Shown one piece after another: positions 1 to 6,488 of a stretch of 6,645 nt of DNA; the first letter of the stretch is position 1; every line of letters starts with the position of its first letter. The position numbers were made by a program, and so were the translations under genes. Source of the DNA: RQOF01 sp964394475 (lineage in GTDB: Bacteria > Calditrichota > Calditrichia > RBG-13-44-9); assembly GCA_964394475.1 (NCBI GenBank), contig CAYMXZ010000198.1:1-6645 (forward strand), in the 5' to 3' direction. A model generated the notes under the pieces. That model saw only the letters and a program-made list of their open reading frames with translations. It was not told where the DNA came from and did not search any database.

Positions 1-761
1 ACAGCCTGCAAAAAGTATTAGCATTTGAGTTGCCCTGTATCTTCTTAACCGATAATAATAAAGCCCCGGAAGAATTACTCCCTATAGCCGATGAGCGAAA
101 AATCTGCGTCTTTAGTTCCAAATATCCCACCATGGAATTCTTCCATTACCTGGGTGATTATTTAGGAAATGAATTTGCACCGAAAACAACGGTTCATGGG
201 ACACTGGTTGATGTTTACGGAATTGGTATCCTTTTTACTGGCCGCAGCGGGATAGGGAAAAGTGAGATTGCCCTCGATCTTATTGAACGTGGCCACCGCC
301 TGGTAGCGGATGATGTGGTTATCATTACCAAAAAAGCCGAAGAAATTCTGATGGGCGAAGGTCGGGAATTAGCCGAACATCATCTGGAAATAAGAGGCCT
401 GGGATTGATCGATACCCGAAGCACTTTCGGCATACGAGCCGTGCGAGTCCATAAACGTGTGGAAGTGGAAGTCCAGTTAGTCGATTTTGATCCAGAGGCA
501 GACTATGATCGCATTGGACTGGATGAAATGGAAACCACCATACTGGGAGTAAAAATTCCATTGGTCATATTACCCATTAATCCCGGTAAGAACATCACGG
601 TGATCGCTGAAACCATTGCTTTGAATCAATTGCTCAAAATTTATGGGCATCACACTCCTAAAGAGTTTAATAAACGCCTGATTGCTAAAATGAAGGAGCA
701 GGAGAAAAGACATCTTTTGGAATTGAAAATGCGTGACTTTCTTGATAAGGATTTTGAATAA
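1..761 (+). CDS. hprK: HPr kinase/phosphorylase, 5' end cut off by the window
   Basis: A bifunctional cytoplasmic enzyme that uses ATP or pyrophosphate to phosphorylate a serine of HPr-type phosphocarrier proteins and also removes that phosphate, linking PTS state to metabolism. The frame is open to the left edge (first whole codon at 3), so the gene starts outside. About 252 residues are visible against roughly 310 for the family; most of the N-terminal domain is missing. Seen in order: VHG at 195-203 (catalytic-region His), the P-loop GRSGIGKS at 240-263, LVADD at 300-314 (acidic catalytic pair), the family signature EIRGLGLID...FG at 387-431, and PINPGKN at 573-593, which matches the usual PxxPGRN with Lys for Arg. 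The C-terminal helix is rich in Lys and Glu. The stop codon lies 1 nt before the next gene, a PTS EIIA protein, which supports the assignment. All key residues in the visible part are intact. Confidence 0.95.
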   Translation, partial: SLQKVLAFELPCIFLTDNNKAPEELLPIADERKICVFSSKYPTMEFFHYLGDYLGNEFAPKTTVHGTLVDVYGIGILFTGRSGIGKSEIALDLIERGHRLVADDVVIITKKAEEILMGEGRELAEHHLEIRGLGLIDTRSTFGIRAVRVHKRVEVEVQLVDFDPEADYDRIGLDEMETTILGVKIPLVILPINPGKNITVIAETIALNQLLKIYGHHTPKEFNKRLIAKMKEQEKRHLLELKMRDFLDKDFE

Positions 762-762
762 T

Positions 763-1143
763 ATGATTGGCATAATCATTTGTCATAAATCGCTGGCTTT
801 TGATCTCATCGATACCGCTCAGACAATTCTCGGCCATAAAGAAGAATTACATGGATTCAGCAATGATAAGATCACAACCGAAGAAGCAGTAGCTATTATA
901 AAAAGCTATATTGAATCGATTGGGAATCCAGAAAATATTATTTTCATGGTCGATCTGCGCGGAGGAAATTGCTGGACAATTGCCAAGATTCTGGCACGAT
1001 CTCACCCTGGTTATTTTGTCCTCTCAGGGGTTAATCTGCCTATGATCTTCTCATTTCTTACCAAAAAGAGTGATTTAAGTGCCTTAGACCTTGTTCATAC
1101 CATTGAAAAAGATGCGCATCGCGGCATTTTACTGGAACAATAA
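763..1143 (+). CDS. PTS EIIA component, mannose/fructose (EIIA-Man) family
   Basis: A 126-residue single-domain protein of the EIIA-Man fold, which takes phosphate from HPr on a histidine near the N-terminus. Seen: strand 1 MIGIIICH with His8 at the place of ManX His10, Asp64 in VDLRGG at the place of ManX Asp67, and the hallmark GVNLPM at 89-94. The flanking loops are unusual: CHK replaces the common THG, and DLRGGNC replaces D(L/T)(F/W)GGSP. The start is ATG 763 because the first beta strand begins directly there. A GTG at 733 would overlap hprK and add ten residues with no family counterpart. AAGGA at 747-751 is a plausible but distant (11 nt) ribosome site inside hprK. The 1-nt gap to hprK implies coupled translation. 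No EIIB, EIIC or EIID gene follows, so a regulatory role rather than sugar transport is inferred, as in PTS-Ntr-like systems. Family certain; partner and target unknown. Confidence 0.9.
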   Translation: MIGIIICHKSLAFDLIDTAQTILGHKEELHGFSNDKITTEEAVAIIKSYIESIGNPENIIFMVDLRGGNCWTIAKILARSHPGYFVLSGVNLPMIFSFLTKKSDLSALDLVHTIEKDAHRGILLEQ

Positions 1144-1165
1144 ACAGCGAAAACAATTTTCTGGC

Positions 1166-1170
1166 AGGAA
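1166..1170 (+). promoter_or_regulatory. Ribosome binding site fixing a GTG start
   Basis: AGGAA lies 8 nt before GTG 1179. It decides the start of the HD hydrolase, because the first in-frame ATG lies some 80 codons downstream, inside the conserved domain. Confidence 0.6.
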
Positions 1171-1178
1171 AAAATTCT

Positions 1179-2369
1179 GTGTCTGATAGAAAAAAAGTCG
1201 AAAAATTTTTTGAAAATTTCCAGCGGGAAGTAACCGAGAGATCCGAATCTCATCTTTCGGCATTCGCCACCCGCAGCCATCAGGCCATTCGATGTTTTGA
1301 TGAACCCCTTGATCCGCGGAGTCCTTTTGCTTTAGACCGTGATCGTATTCTTTACAGTGGAGCATTCCGACGCTACTCGGGAAAAACTCAGGTTATCTAT
1401 TTTGCTTCGCAATTGGATGAAATGCTAACCTCTCGCAGCATTCATACCCTGAGTGTAGCTCAGGTTTCTCGTACGATTGGATGGTTTCTCGGTTTAAACC
1501 AGGATCTCATCGAGGCGATTGCTCTTGCCCATGATCTGGGACACTCTCCTTTTGGTCATGACGGAGAAAGATTTCTATCGGAGCTCTGCCAGGAATATGG
1601 CATCAGACAGTATCATCATCATATCCAGAGTTTACATATTGTGGATCACATTGCAAAACATGGTCGGGGATTGAATTTGACCTTTCAGGTCAGAGATGGC
1701 ATTCTTTCTCATGATGGGGAAGTACACGATCAAAAACTATTTCCCGAAACTTCAAAAACCGAAGATGACCTGCAGGCCTACATTGAAAAACGAAAAAAAG
1801 GGGAAGAAGTGGAAATGATGCCGGCGACCCTGGAAGGATGTGTGGTCAGAATTTCTGACACCATTGCTTATATCGGTCAGGATATTGAAGATGCGATTCG
1901 AATCGGTATATTAAAGAGAACCGATATTCCAGCAGACATCGCCAAGAAATTAGGTCGTACCAATGGCGAAATCATAGATACCCTGGTCAAGGACGTTGTT
2001 TACCACAGCCTGAATAAAAATTACATTTGTTTCAGCAAAGAAATTTCCGGGTATTTATACCGATTAAAGCGATTTAATTATGAGCACATCTATTTTAGTA
2101 AGGCGTTGAAAAGAGACCACGAAAAGATTCGTTTGGGTTTTAGACTCTTGTTTGAAAAATTTATGAAAGATGTTCAGAAAAAGAACAGGCATTCACGGAT
2201 TTATAGAAATTTTCTACAGAGTAAACATCCCTCCTATTTAAAATCATTTAATGATGCTGAAAAAGTAAGAGATTTTATCGGCGGTATGACCGACCGCTAT
2301 TTTGTCGATTCACTGAATGAGTTAGTTATCCCAGAAATAATGTTAAACCGCCCCGATTCCAGTTTCTGA
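1179..2369 (+). CDS. dgt: dGTPase-like HD-domain deoxynucleotide triphosphohydrolase
   Basis: A cytoplasmic HD-superfamily hydrolase of the Dgt type, which in known members cleaves dNTPs to deoxynucleoside plus triphosphate. It has 396 residues, within the family range. Seen: the N-terminal DRDRILYSGAFRR at 53-65 followed by KTQV at 69-72 (typical Dgt opening), RSIHTLSVAQ with His89, IALAHDLGHSPFGHDGE at 114-130 with the His118-Asp119 pair, His122 and His127, a His run at 146-148 before QSL, GLNLT at 164-168 and RDGILSHDGE at 172-181, and ISDTIAY with Asp227. His89, His118, Asp119 and Asp227 are the expected metal ligands. The C-terminal part (about 245-396) is helical and less conserved. Start is GTG 1179 with AGGAA 8 nt upstream. 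It lies 35 nt after the EIIA gene and 7 nt before the DUF3108 gene, so probably the same operon. Family assignment is firm; preference for dGTP over other dNTPs cannot be read from sequence. Confidence 0.9.
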   Translation: MSDRKKVEKFFENFQREVTERSESHLSAFATRSHQAIRCFDEPLDPRSPFALDRDRILYSGAFRRYSGKTQVIYFASQLDEMLTSRSIHTLSVAQVSRTIGWFLGLNQDLIEAIALAHDLGHSPFGHDGERFLSELCQEYGIRQYHHHIQSLHIVDHIAKHGRGLNLTFQVRDGILSHDGEVHDQKLFPETSKTEDDLQAYIEKRKKGEEVEMMPATLEGCVVRISDTIAYIGQDIEDAIRIGILKRTDIPADIAKKLGRTNGEIIDTLVKDVVYHSLNKNYICFSKEISGYLYRLKRFNYEHIYFSKALKRDHEKIRLGFRLLFEKFMKDVQKKNRHSRIYRNFLQSKHPSYLKSFNDAEKVRDFIGGMTDRYFVDSLNELVIPEIMLNRPDSSF

Positions 2370-2376
2370 TTTATTT

Positions 2377-3180
2377 ATGCGATTTCCCTCCTTTATCATT
2401 TTTTGTTTGTTTTTTCTGTTTGGATTAATTAAATATGGCCAGACGTCGGATGTACAACCTCAGCTACAATGGGAGATTGGGGAAGAACTGAAGTATCAGG
2501 TAAAATGGACATTTATTAAGCTGGGAGAGATTAAATTGCAGGTAGTGCAAAGTGACAGTTTGCATTCCCGCTCGGTTTACCTCTGTCGGGTTACTATCGA
2601 CTCGAGTCCAGAATTGTTTTTTATTGATTTACATGACGTCTATGAAAGTTATATTGATGCCGAAGAATATTACTCTCATTTATTTCGCAGTCGCGAGAAA
2701 AAGGGAGATCATCTATTAGTTACCCAATTGGAATATCTTCCAGATGTAAAGGCGGTGAAAATTCATCAGGAAACTCAACATCCAATAAAGGGAGTGAAGG
2801 TGATTTTAGATTCGACCATTAAGGTATCGGGTAAGATCCAGGATACTTTGTCACTTCTTTTTCTGGCACGAGCTATGGCCAAACTGCAGATTCAAACCAA
2901 TCTGGAAGTGATGATCTATACCAAATTTGAAAAAACATTTTTGCATACTTATGGGGAACCAGAAATAATTAGTTGGTCTGACCAGCGCATTTCAGCCTTT
3001 CCGCTGAATGGACAACTAAAATTTGTGGGTTTGGCAGGGGTAAAGGATCGCTACCTCGGTTGGTTCTCTATCGATGGACAAAGTGTGCCGCTAAAAGCCA
3101 ACATGAAAGCCTTTATAGGAAATGTCAAAATTGAATTAAAAGAATGGAAAAATTGGAAAGCTAAAAGAGACACTCTTTAA
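2377..3180 (+). CDS. DUF3108 family exported protein
   Basis: A 267-residue protein that I assign to DUF3108, a family without a settled function. Residues 1-23 form a likely signal peptide: short basic start, hydrophobic core about 6-18 (IIFCLFFLFGLI), then polar YGQTS. Cys10 is inside the core and is not a convincing lipobox, so a periplasmic soluble protein is more likely than a lipoprotein. The mature part opens with IGEELKYQVKW (34-44) and continues LGEIKLQV, the usual DUF3108 opening. It includes a Leu-rich helix (DTLSLLFLARAMAKL, 156-170) and ends with the family-like RYLGWFSIDG (225-234) and IGNVKIELKEW (247-257). Its ATG sits 7 nt after the dgt stop with no Shine-Dalgarno-like sequence, so it may be translated by re-initiation. 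It precedes another exported protein gene by 26 nt. The family call is from pattern memory; the signal peptide is clear. Confidence 0.8.
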   Translation: MRFPSFIIFCLFFLFGLIKYGQTSDVQPQLQWEIGEELKYQVKWTFIKLGEIKLQVVQSDSLHSRSVYLCRVTIDSSPELFFIDLHDVYESYIDAEEYYSHLFRSREKKGDHLLVTQLEYLPDVKAVKIHQETQHPIKGVKVILDSTIKVSGKIQDTLSLLFLARAMAKLQIQTNLEVMIYTKFEKTFLHTYGEPEIISWSDQRISAFPLNGQLKFVGLAGVKDRYLGWFSIDGQSVPLKANMKAFIGNVKIELKEWKNWKAKRDTL

Positions 3181-3193
3181 TTTTTTAAAAGAA

Positions 3194-3198
3194 AGGAG
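3194..3198 (+). promoter_or_regulatory. Strong ribosome binding site of the lamin-tail protein gene
   Basis: AGGAG within AAAGGAG, 8 nt before ATG 3207. It is the best Shine-Dalgarno match in the window and contrasts with the preceding gene, which has none. This suggests the secreted protein is translated at a higher level. Confidence 0.75.
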
Positions 3199-3206
3199 TT
3201 GGGACA

Positions 3207-4967
3207 ATGAAAATTTCAAAGAAAAATCGTTTCTTTTCTTCGAAGACGGCAAGATTCTTTTTTTGTGAATTGCTTTTATTCATTCATTTGCTGATTGTTC
3301 CGTTGTTGGCACAGGTTATCCTGACCGAAGTCATGTTCGATCCAGATACCCTGGAAAGTCACAATGAATTTGTGGAGATCTATAATACAGGAGAACAATC
3401 GGTCAATCTGCAGGATTGGAAAATAGGTGATGGCACAGAATACGATTTAATGGTTGATGCCGGTTATGGTCTTTCTCTTCAACCGCTCCAATTTGCTGTT
3501 ATCCTCGACCCAAGTTATTTTGAAAATTCTACAACGTACGATGCTCTCATCCCAGATACGGCCTTAATCCTTACCATTGAGGATGGTAGTTTCGGAAGCT
3601 ATGGTTGGTCGAATACTAAATCTGAACCGGTTACATTAATTAATTCTGCCGGTGACACTGTTCAGAGATATTGGTACAGTCCAGATAATCTGCCGGGATT
3701 TTCAGATGAGAAAATTATTTTTTCCGAAGATAATTCTGAAAGGAATTGGGCGAACGCTCAGATGTTCAGAGGCACTCCCGGCACTTTTAATTCAGTGATG
3801 GCTGCTCCAATAGATCTGGCTATCGACTCTGCATGGACAGAGCCCATGTTTCCACCAGCGGGTTCGTTTTTCTCCCTGTATGTGGTTTTTAAAAATAGGG
3901 GAATCCAGGATATTTTTTCTTTCATGGTTGAGGCGTATAATGATCTGGATGGTGATCAGCAAGCAGATCCCAATGAAATCATTTTCCACACTGAAATTAT
4001 CGAAAAATTAGGAGCTGGCGATAGTTACCAGCACAGCTGGTCTTTATCGGATTTAACCGCCGGGGATTATCAAATTGGAATCCAGGTTTTAGTGGATGAT
4101 GATACTAAACCGCAAAATAATCATTTTCAATTCAGTTTGCGAATTGAACCCGATGAACCATCGCTTATCATCAATGAAATAATGTATGGACCTGCCCTAA
4201 ACCAAACGGAGTGGGTCGAATTTTATAACAAATGTTCCGATCCCATTAATGTAAAAGGCTGGTACTTTGCGGATGGACAGGATACCATCATGATTAGCAA
4301 AACAGAAAAAATGATTGATGGGCATAGTTACCTGATTCTGAGTAAAGATTCTTCCCTGATGGTGAATTATGGTTTGCCGCCTGAATTATTGGTGACTTCT
4401 TCTGCCTTTCCTACCTTGAATAACGATTTTGATGATTTGAAAGTGTTCAGCTTTTCTCAGCGATTAGTGGATAGGGTGGTATACTCGAATTCCTGGATGA
4501 AGCGGGAAGTTGATCCTGGGACATCTCTGGAGCGAATTCACCCGGAAATTTCTTCTTCTCTGGCTGATAATTGGTCTGCCTGTACGGCACCTGCTGGTTC
4601 GACACCCGGGCAAAAAAATTCGATCTATGTGGATAAACCAAAGGAAAAAACTGTGATGGCTGTTCATCCGAATCCTTTTTCTCCAGATGCCGATGGATTT
4701 GAGGATGTGGCTATTTTTGAATATGATTTGCCGTTGGCCACCGCTTACATTTCAATAGATATTTTCGATATGGCCGGGAGGAAAATACGAACGCTAATCA
4801 ATCAGCATCCGGTTGGATCATCGGGTAATTTTATCTGGGATGGAACAGATGACAACGGTAGGGTAAGTCGCATTGGCCTGTATATTATTTATTGCCGAAT
4901 CGTAAAACTGAATGGTGAACCATTTAAAGAAATCAAACACACACTGGTTCTGATGAAGAAAGGATAA
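3207..4967 (+). CDS. Secreted protein with two lamin-tail domains and a C-terminal FlgD-like Ig domain
   Basis: A 586-residue exported protein of probable surface or extracellular location. Residues 1-36 look like a signal peptide: basic MKISKKNR, a long hydrophobic stretch 21-35, and likely cleavage after PLLAQ or LLA. Domain 1 (about 37-196) is a lamin-tail domain: ILTEVMFDP, NEFVEIYN, WKIGDG, and the closing RNWANA...GTPGTFNS. Residues about 200-312 look like a CARDB-type beta sandwich and hold NDLDGDQQADPNE (245-257), a dockerin-like calcium loop pattern. Domain 2 (about 318-472) is a second lamin-tail domain: LIINEIMYGP, EWVEFYN, WYFADG, SLERI, GSTPGQKNS. After a Lys-rich linker, residues 485-566 match the FlgD-like Ig domain, with NPFSPDADGFED, FDMAGRKIRTL and FIWDGTDDNGR. 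Such C-terminal domains are common on secreted proteins of Calditrichota and related groups and may act in sorting. No enzyme motif is seen; adhesion or a structural role is inferred. It is the last gene before the strand switch. Confidence 0.88.
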   Translation: MKISKKNRFFSSKTARFFFCELLLFIHLLIVPLLAQVILTEVMFDPDTLESHNEFVEIYNTGEQSVNLQDWKIGDGTEYDLMVDAGYGLSLQPLQFAVILDPSYFENSTTYDALIPDTALILTIEDGSFGSYGWSNTKSEPVTLINSAGDTVQRYWYSPDNLPGFSDEKIIFSEDNSERNWANAQMFRGTPGTFNSVMAAPIDLAIDSAWTEPMFPPAGSFFSLYVVFKNRGIQDIFSFMVEAYNDLDGDQQADPNEIIFHTEIIEKLGAGDSYQHSWSLSDLTAGDYQIGIQVLVDDDTKPQNNHFQFSLRIEPDEPSLIINEIMYGPALNQTEWVEFYNKCSDPINVKGWYFADGQDTIMISKTEKMIDGHSYLILSKDSSLMVNYGLPPELLVTSSAFPTLNNDFDDLKVFSFSQRLVDRVVYSNSWMKREVDPGTSLERIHPEISSSLADNWSACTAPAGSTPGQKNSIYVDKPKEKTVMAVHPNPFSPDADGFEDVAIFEYDLPLATAYISIDIFDMAGRKIRTLINQHPVGSSGNFIWDGTDDNGRVSRIGLYIIYCRIVKLNGEPFKEIKHTLVLMKKG

Positions 4968-4996
4968 ATGATTTAGGTTAACTGACCGGTTATTGA

Positions 4997-5914
4997 TTAC
5001 ACGTCGATGGACAATCCTTCGCGGGCGGCTTCGCATTTCATCGAAATGCCGGCGGTCTTAATTATTTTTTTTGCCTTCTGTACCATTTGCTTAATGGTTT
5101 TATCATTGTGGTCAGGGTCATGGTGAAAAAGCACTAAATATTTCACCTGACTTTTCAGGGCGAGATCGACGGGATACGAATAAGGAGAATGCCCCCAGGT
5201 TTGGTGTAAATCGTATTCCTCTGGAAAATATTGGGCGTCGTGAATGAGAAGATCTGCTTTTTTGCAAAAATCAATTAGTTTAGAGGTTTTATCCTCATAG
5301 AAATTATCAAAAACCTGTTCTACCGCCCTCACGCCCGCATCTTTCTCAGATACAGCTGAAAATTTCGCCGAAGAGTGAAAAGGTTCATTATCACTGATAT
5401 AAACCAGACTGCAATTTTGATAGGTAAAGCGATATCCCAGAGCATATCCGGGATGGTTAAGATAAATGGTTTGAATATTTACACCTTTAATGGAAAATTT
5501 TTCCTCTTTCACCGACTTAAAAGAAATGTGGGCTTGCATATCTTCTATCGTTATTGGGAAATAAGTGGGATCCATTTGTAAGGAAATAATCTGAGCCAGT
5601 TTGGCAGCGGCATCATCGCTGCCTACTATTGTTATTGAATTTTGTGGTTCGTACGCTGGTCGAAAAAAGGGTAGACCTTGAATATGATCCCAATGAAAGT
5701 GACTGATAAAAATATAAGTGTCGATTTTTTCTTTCTTTTGTTGTAAATATTTTCCCAATTCGCGGATACCGGTTCCGGCATCCAAAATAAAAAAAAGGTT
5801 ATTTTTAAATCGCACTTCCACGCAGGAAGTATTGCCCCCGTAGAAGAGAGTCGAAGCTCCCGGTGTTGGGATAGATCCGCGAACACCCCAGAATTTAATT
5901 GTGAAGGATTTCAT
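4997..5914 (-). CDS. MBL-fold metallohydrolase (PhnP/RNase Z-like, Lactamase_B_2 type)
   Basis: A 305-residue cytoplasmic metallo-beta-lactamase-fold hydrolase with no signal peptide. It opens with FWGVRGSIPTPG (8-19), YGGNTSCVEV (25-34) and LDAGTGIRELG (44-54), a well-known start for this family. The metal site is complete: HFHWDH at 72-77 (His72, His74, Asp76, His77), His154 in LNHPG, Asp175 in YISDNEP, and His264/His265 in LFHHDPDHND. DAQY at 226-229 and GHSPYSYPVDLA (241-252) are also family features. Relatives include cyclic-nucleotide and cyclic-phosphate phosphodiesterases, so a phosphodiester substrate is likely but not shown. ATG 5914 is chosen because conserved sequence begins at once; a GTG directly upstream would add one residue. 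The start lies inside the preceding response-regulator gene with a 20-nt overlap and only AGG very close to the ATG, which favours translational coupling. The gene converges on the lamin-tail gene with a 29-nt gap. Confidence 0.9.
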   Translation of the reverse strand: MKSFTIKFWGVRGSIPTPGASTLFYGGNTSCVEVRFKNNLFFILDAGTGIRELGKYLQQKKEKIDTYIFISHFHWDHIQGLPFFRPAYEPQNSITIVGSDDAAAKLAQIISLQMDPTYFPITIEDMQAHISFKSVKEEKFSIKGVNIQTIYLNHPGYALGYRFTYQNCSLVYISDNEPFHSSAKFSAVSEKDAGVRAVEQVFDNFYEDKTSKLIDFCKKADLLIHDAQYFPEEYDLHQTWGHSPYSYPVDLALKSQVKYLVLFHHDPDHNDKTIKQMVQKAKKIIKTAGISMKCEAAREGLSIDV

Positions 5915-6344
5915 CACCTGAAGGATTTAATAAACGGCGAATGGAGTCGATCAACACTTGCGATTTGGTGGGTTTGGTCAGAAAAAGATCCGCCCCCACT
6001 AACTGCGCTTTTCGTTTGTCTGAATCATACAACTTTCCGGAATAAATGAGGATCTTGGTATGGGCAGTTTGAGGATTTTCTCTAATGAGTTTACATAAAT
6101 TCAGGCCATCGACCTCCGGCATCATCAAATCGAGAATGACCAGTCGAGGTTTATATTTTAAAATGGTTTGATACGCCGTTTTACTGCGAGTGGTAAATCT
6201 GGTACGAAAACCGTACTGATTGATTAATAATTTCATGATGTTGGCCTGATCATAATTATCATCCACCACAAAAACATCGTATACGGGTTGGCCGGGATGC
6301 GATTCCATCGATTTATTTTTTTGATCTATTTTTTGTTCTGCCAT
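5895..6344 (-). CDS. Stand-alone response-regulator receiver-domain protein
   Basis: A 149-residue protein with one CheY-like receiver domain and no output domain, so it probably acts by protein contact. Seen (numbering from ATG 6344): acidic pair Asp28-Asp29 in VFVVDDN, phospho-acceptor Asp72 in LVILDLMMPEVDG, Ser102 in ILIYSGK, and Lys124 in LTKPT; all phosphorylation residues are present. Residues 1-21 are a polar, Lys/Gln-rich leader before the domain. The start is uncertain: ATG 6344 is preferred, GTG-free and in frame with ATG 6395 (adds 17 hydrophobic residues, IFTIKIFDIH-like, encoded in AT-rich inverted-repeat DNA) and ATG 6308 (right before the domain). None has a good ribosome site. 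Its 3' end overlaps the MBL hydrolase start by 20 nt. No histidine kinase is in the window, so the phosphodonor is unknown. A receiver next to an MBL hydrolase suggests phosphorylation-controlled activity of the latter (inference). Confidence 0.9.
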   Translation of the reverse strand: MAEQKIDQKNKSMESHPGQPVYDVFVVDDNYDQANIMKLLINQYGFRTRFTTRSKTAYQTILKYKPRLVILDLMMPEVDGLNLCKLIRENPQTAHTKILIYSGKLYDSDKRKAQLVGADLFLTKPTKSQVLIDSIRRLLNPSGDEILHN

Positions 6345-6347
6345 ATG

Positions 6348-6360
6348 AATATCGAATATT
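6348..6360. repeat. Inverted repeat 1 upstream of the receiver gene
   Basis: AATAT-CGA-ATATT, a perfect 5-3-5 inverted repeat ending 4 nt upstream of ATG 6344. Being AT-rich it could be chance, but it belongs to a run of three. It could be an operator half of the receiver-MBL promoter. Confidence 0.35.
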
Positions 6361-6365
6361 TTAAT

Positions 6366-6378
6366 AGTAAAAATTACT
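6366..6378. repeat. Inverted repeat 2 upstream of the receiver gene
   Basis: AGTAA-AAA-TTACT, again a perfect 5-3-5 inverted repeat, centred 18 bp from the first. Flanking TAAT and ATTA extend the symmetry if two bases bulge. Possible operator or AT-rich promoter DNA. Confidence 0.4.
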
Positions 6379-6397
6379 TTATTATCGACGACCATAG

Positions 6398-6411
6398 GTG
6401 ACTAAAGTCAC
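6398..6411. repeat. Inverted repeat 3 upstream of the receiver gene
   Basis: GTGACT-AA-AGTCAC, a perfect 6-2-6 inverted repeat with mixed base composition, so the least likely of the three to be chance. It sits just upstream of the alternative ATG 6395 and about 54 bp from ATG 6344. It looks like a binding site for a dimeric regulator (inference). Confidence 0.45.
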
Positions 6412-6432
6412 AGTCCATTTGAGCAATTTTTA

Positions 6433-6452
6433 GGCAGGTTCTGCGGCAGGTT
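6433..6452. repeat. Tandem 8-bp direct repeat
   Basis: GGCAGGTT occurs twice, at 6433-6440 and 6445-6452, with a 12-bp period separated by CTGC. This spacing places both copies on nearly the same DNA face. It lies about 90-110 bp upstream of ATG 6344, a position suited to an activator site. Function unknown. Confidence 0.35.
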
Positions 6453-6488
6453 GACAGATGATCAAAACCATGGAGAAGATTCGATTGC

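Noticed and set aside
325..561. Antisense reading frame of 78 codons across hprK
   Set aside because: It mirrors a strongly conserved gene on the other strand, has no recognisable motif, and has a composition typical of a shadow frame.
733..762. GTG 733 as the start of the EIIA gene
   Set aside because: It would add ten residues before the first beta strand and overlap hprK by 29 nt; ATG 763 fits the family N-terminus exactly.
1095..1365. Antisense frames covering the EIIA-dGTPase junction
   Set aside because: They overlap two clear genes, lack ribosome sites, and show no family pattern.
3178..3198. Terminator before the lamin-tail gene (CTTTAA...TTAAAAG with T-run)
   Set aside because: The stem would be only A-T pairs with almost no loop, and the sequence runs straight into a strong ribosome site.
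4968..4996. Bidirectional terminator between the convergent genes
   Set aside because: The 29-nt gap has only a 4-bp stem (TAAC/GTTA) and no T-run, so it is not supported.
5375..5886. Frames on both strands within the MBL hydrolase gene
   Set aside because: They are shadows of a gene with a full metal site and have no independent support.
6452..6480. TTGACA at 6451-6456 as a -35 promoter box on the + strand
   Set aside because: No -10-like hexamer is found at 16-18 nt downstream, and no gene follows on that strand.
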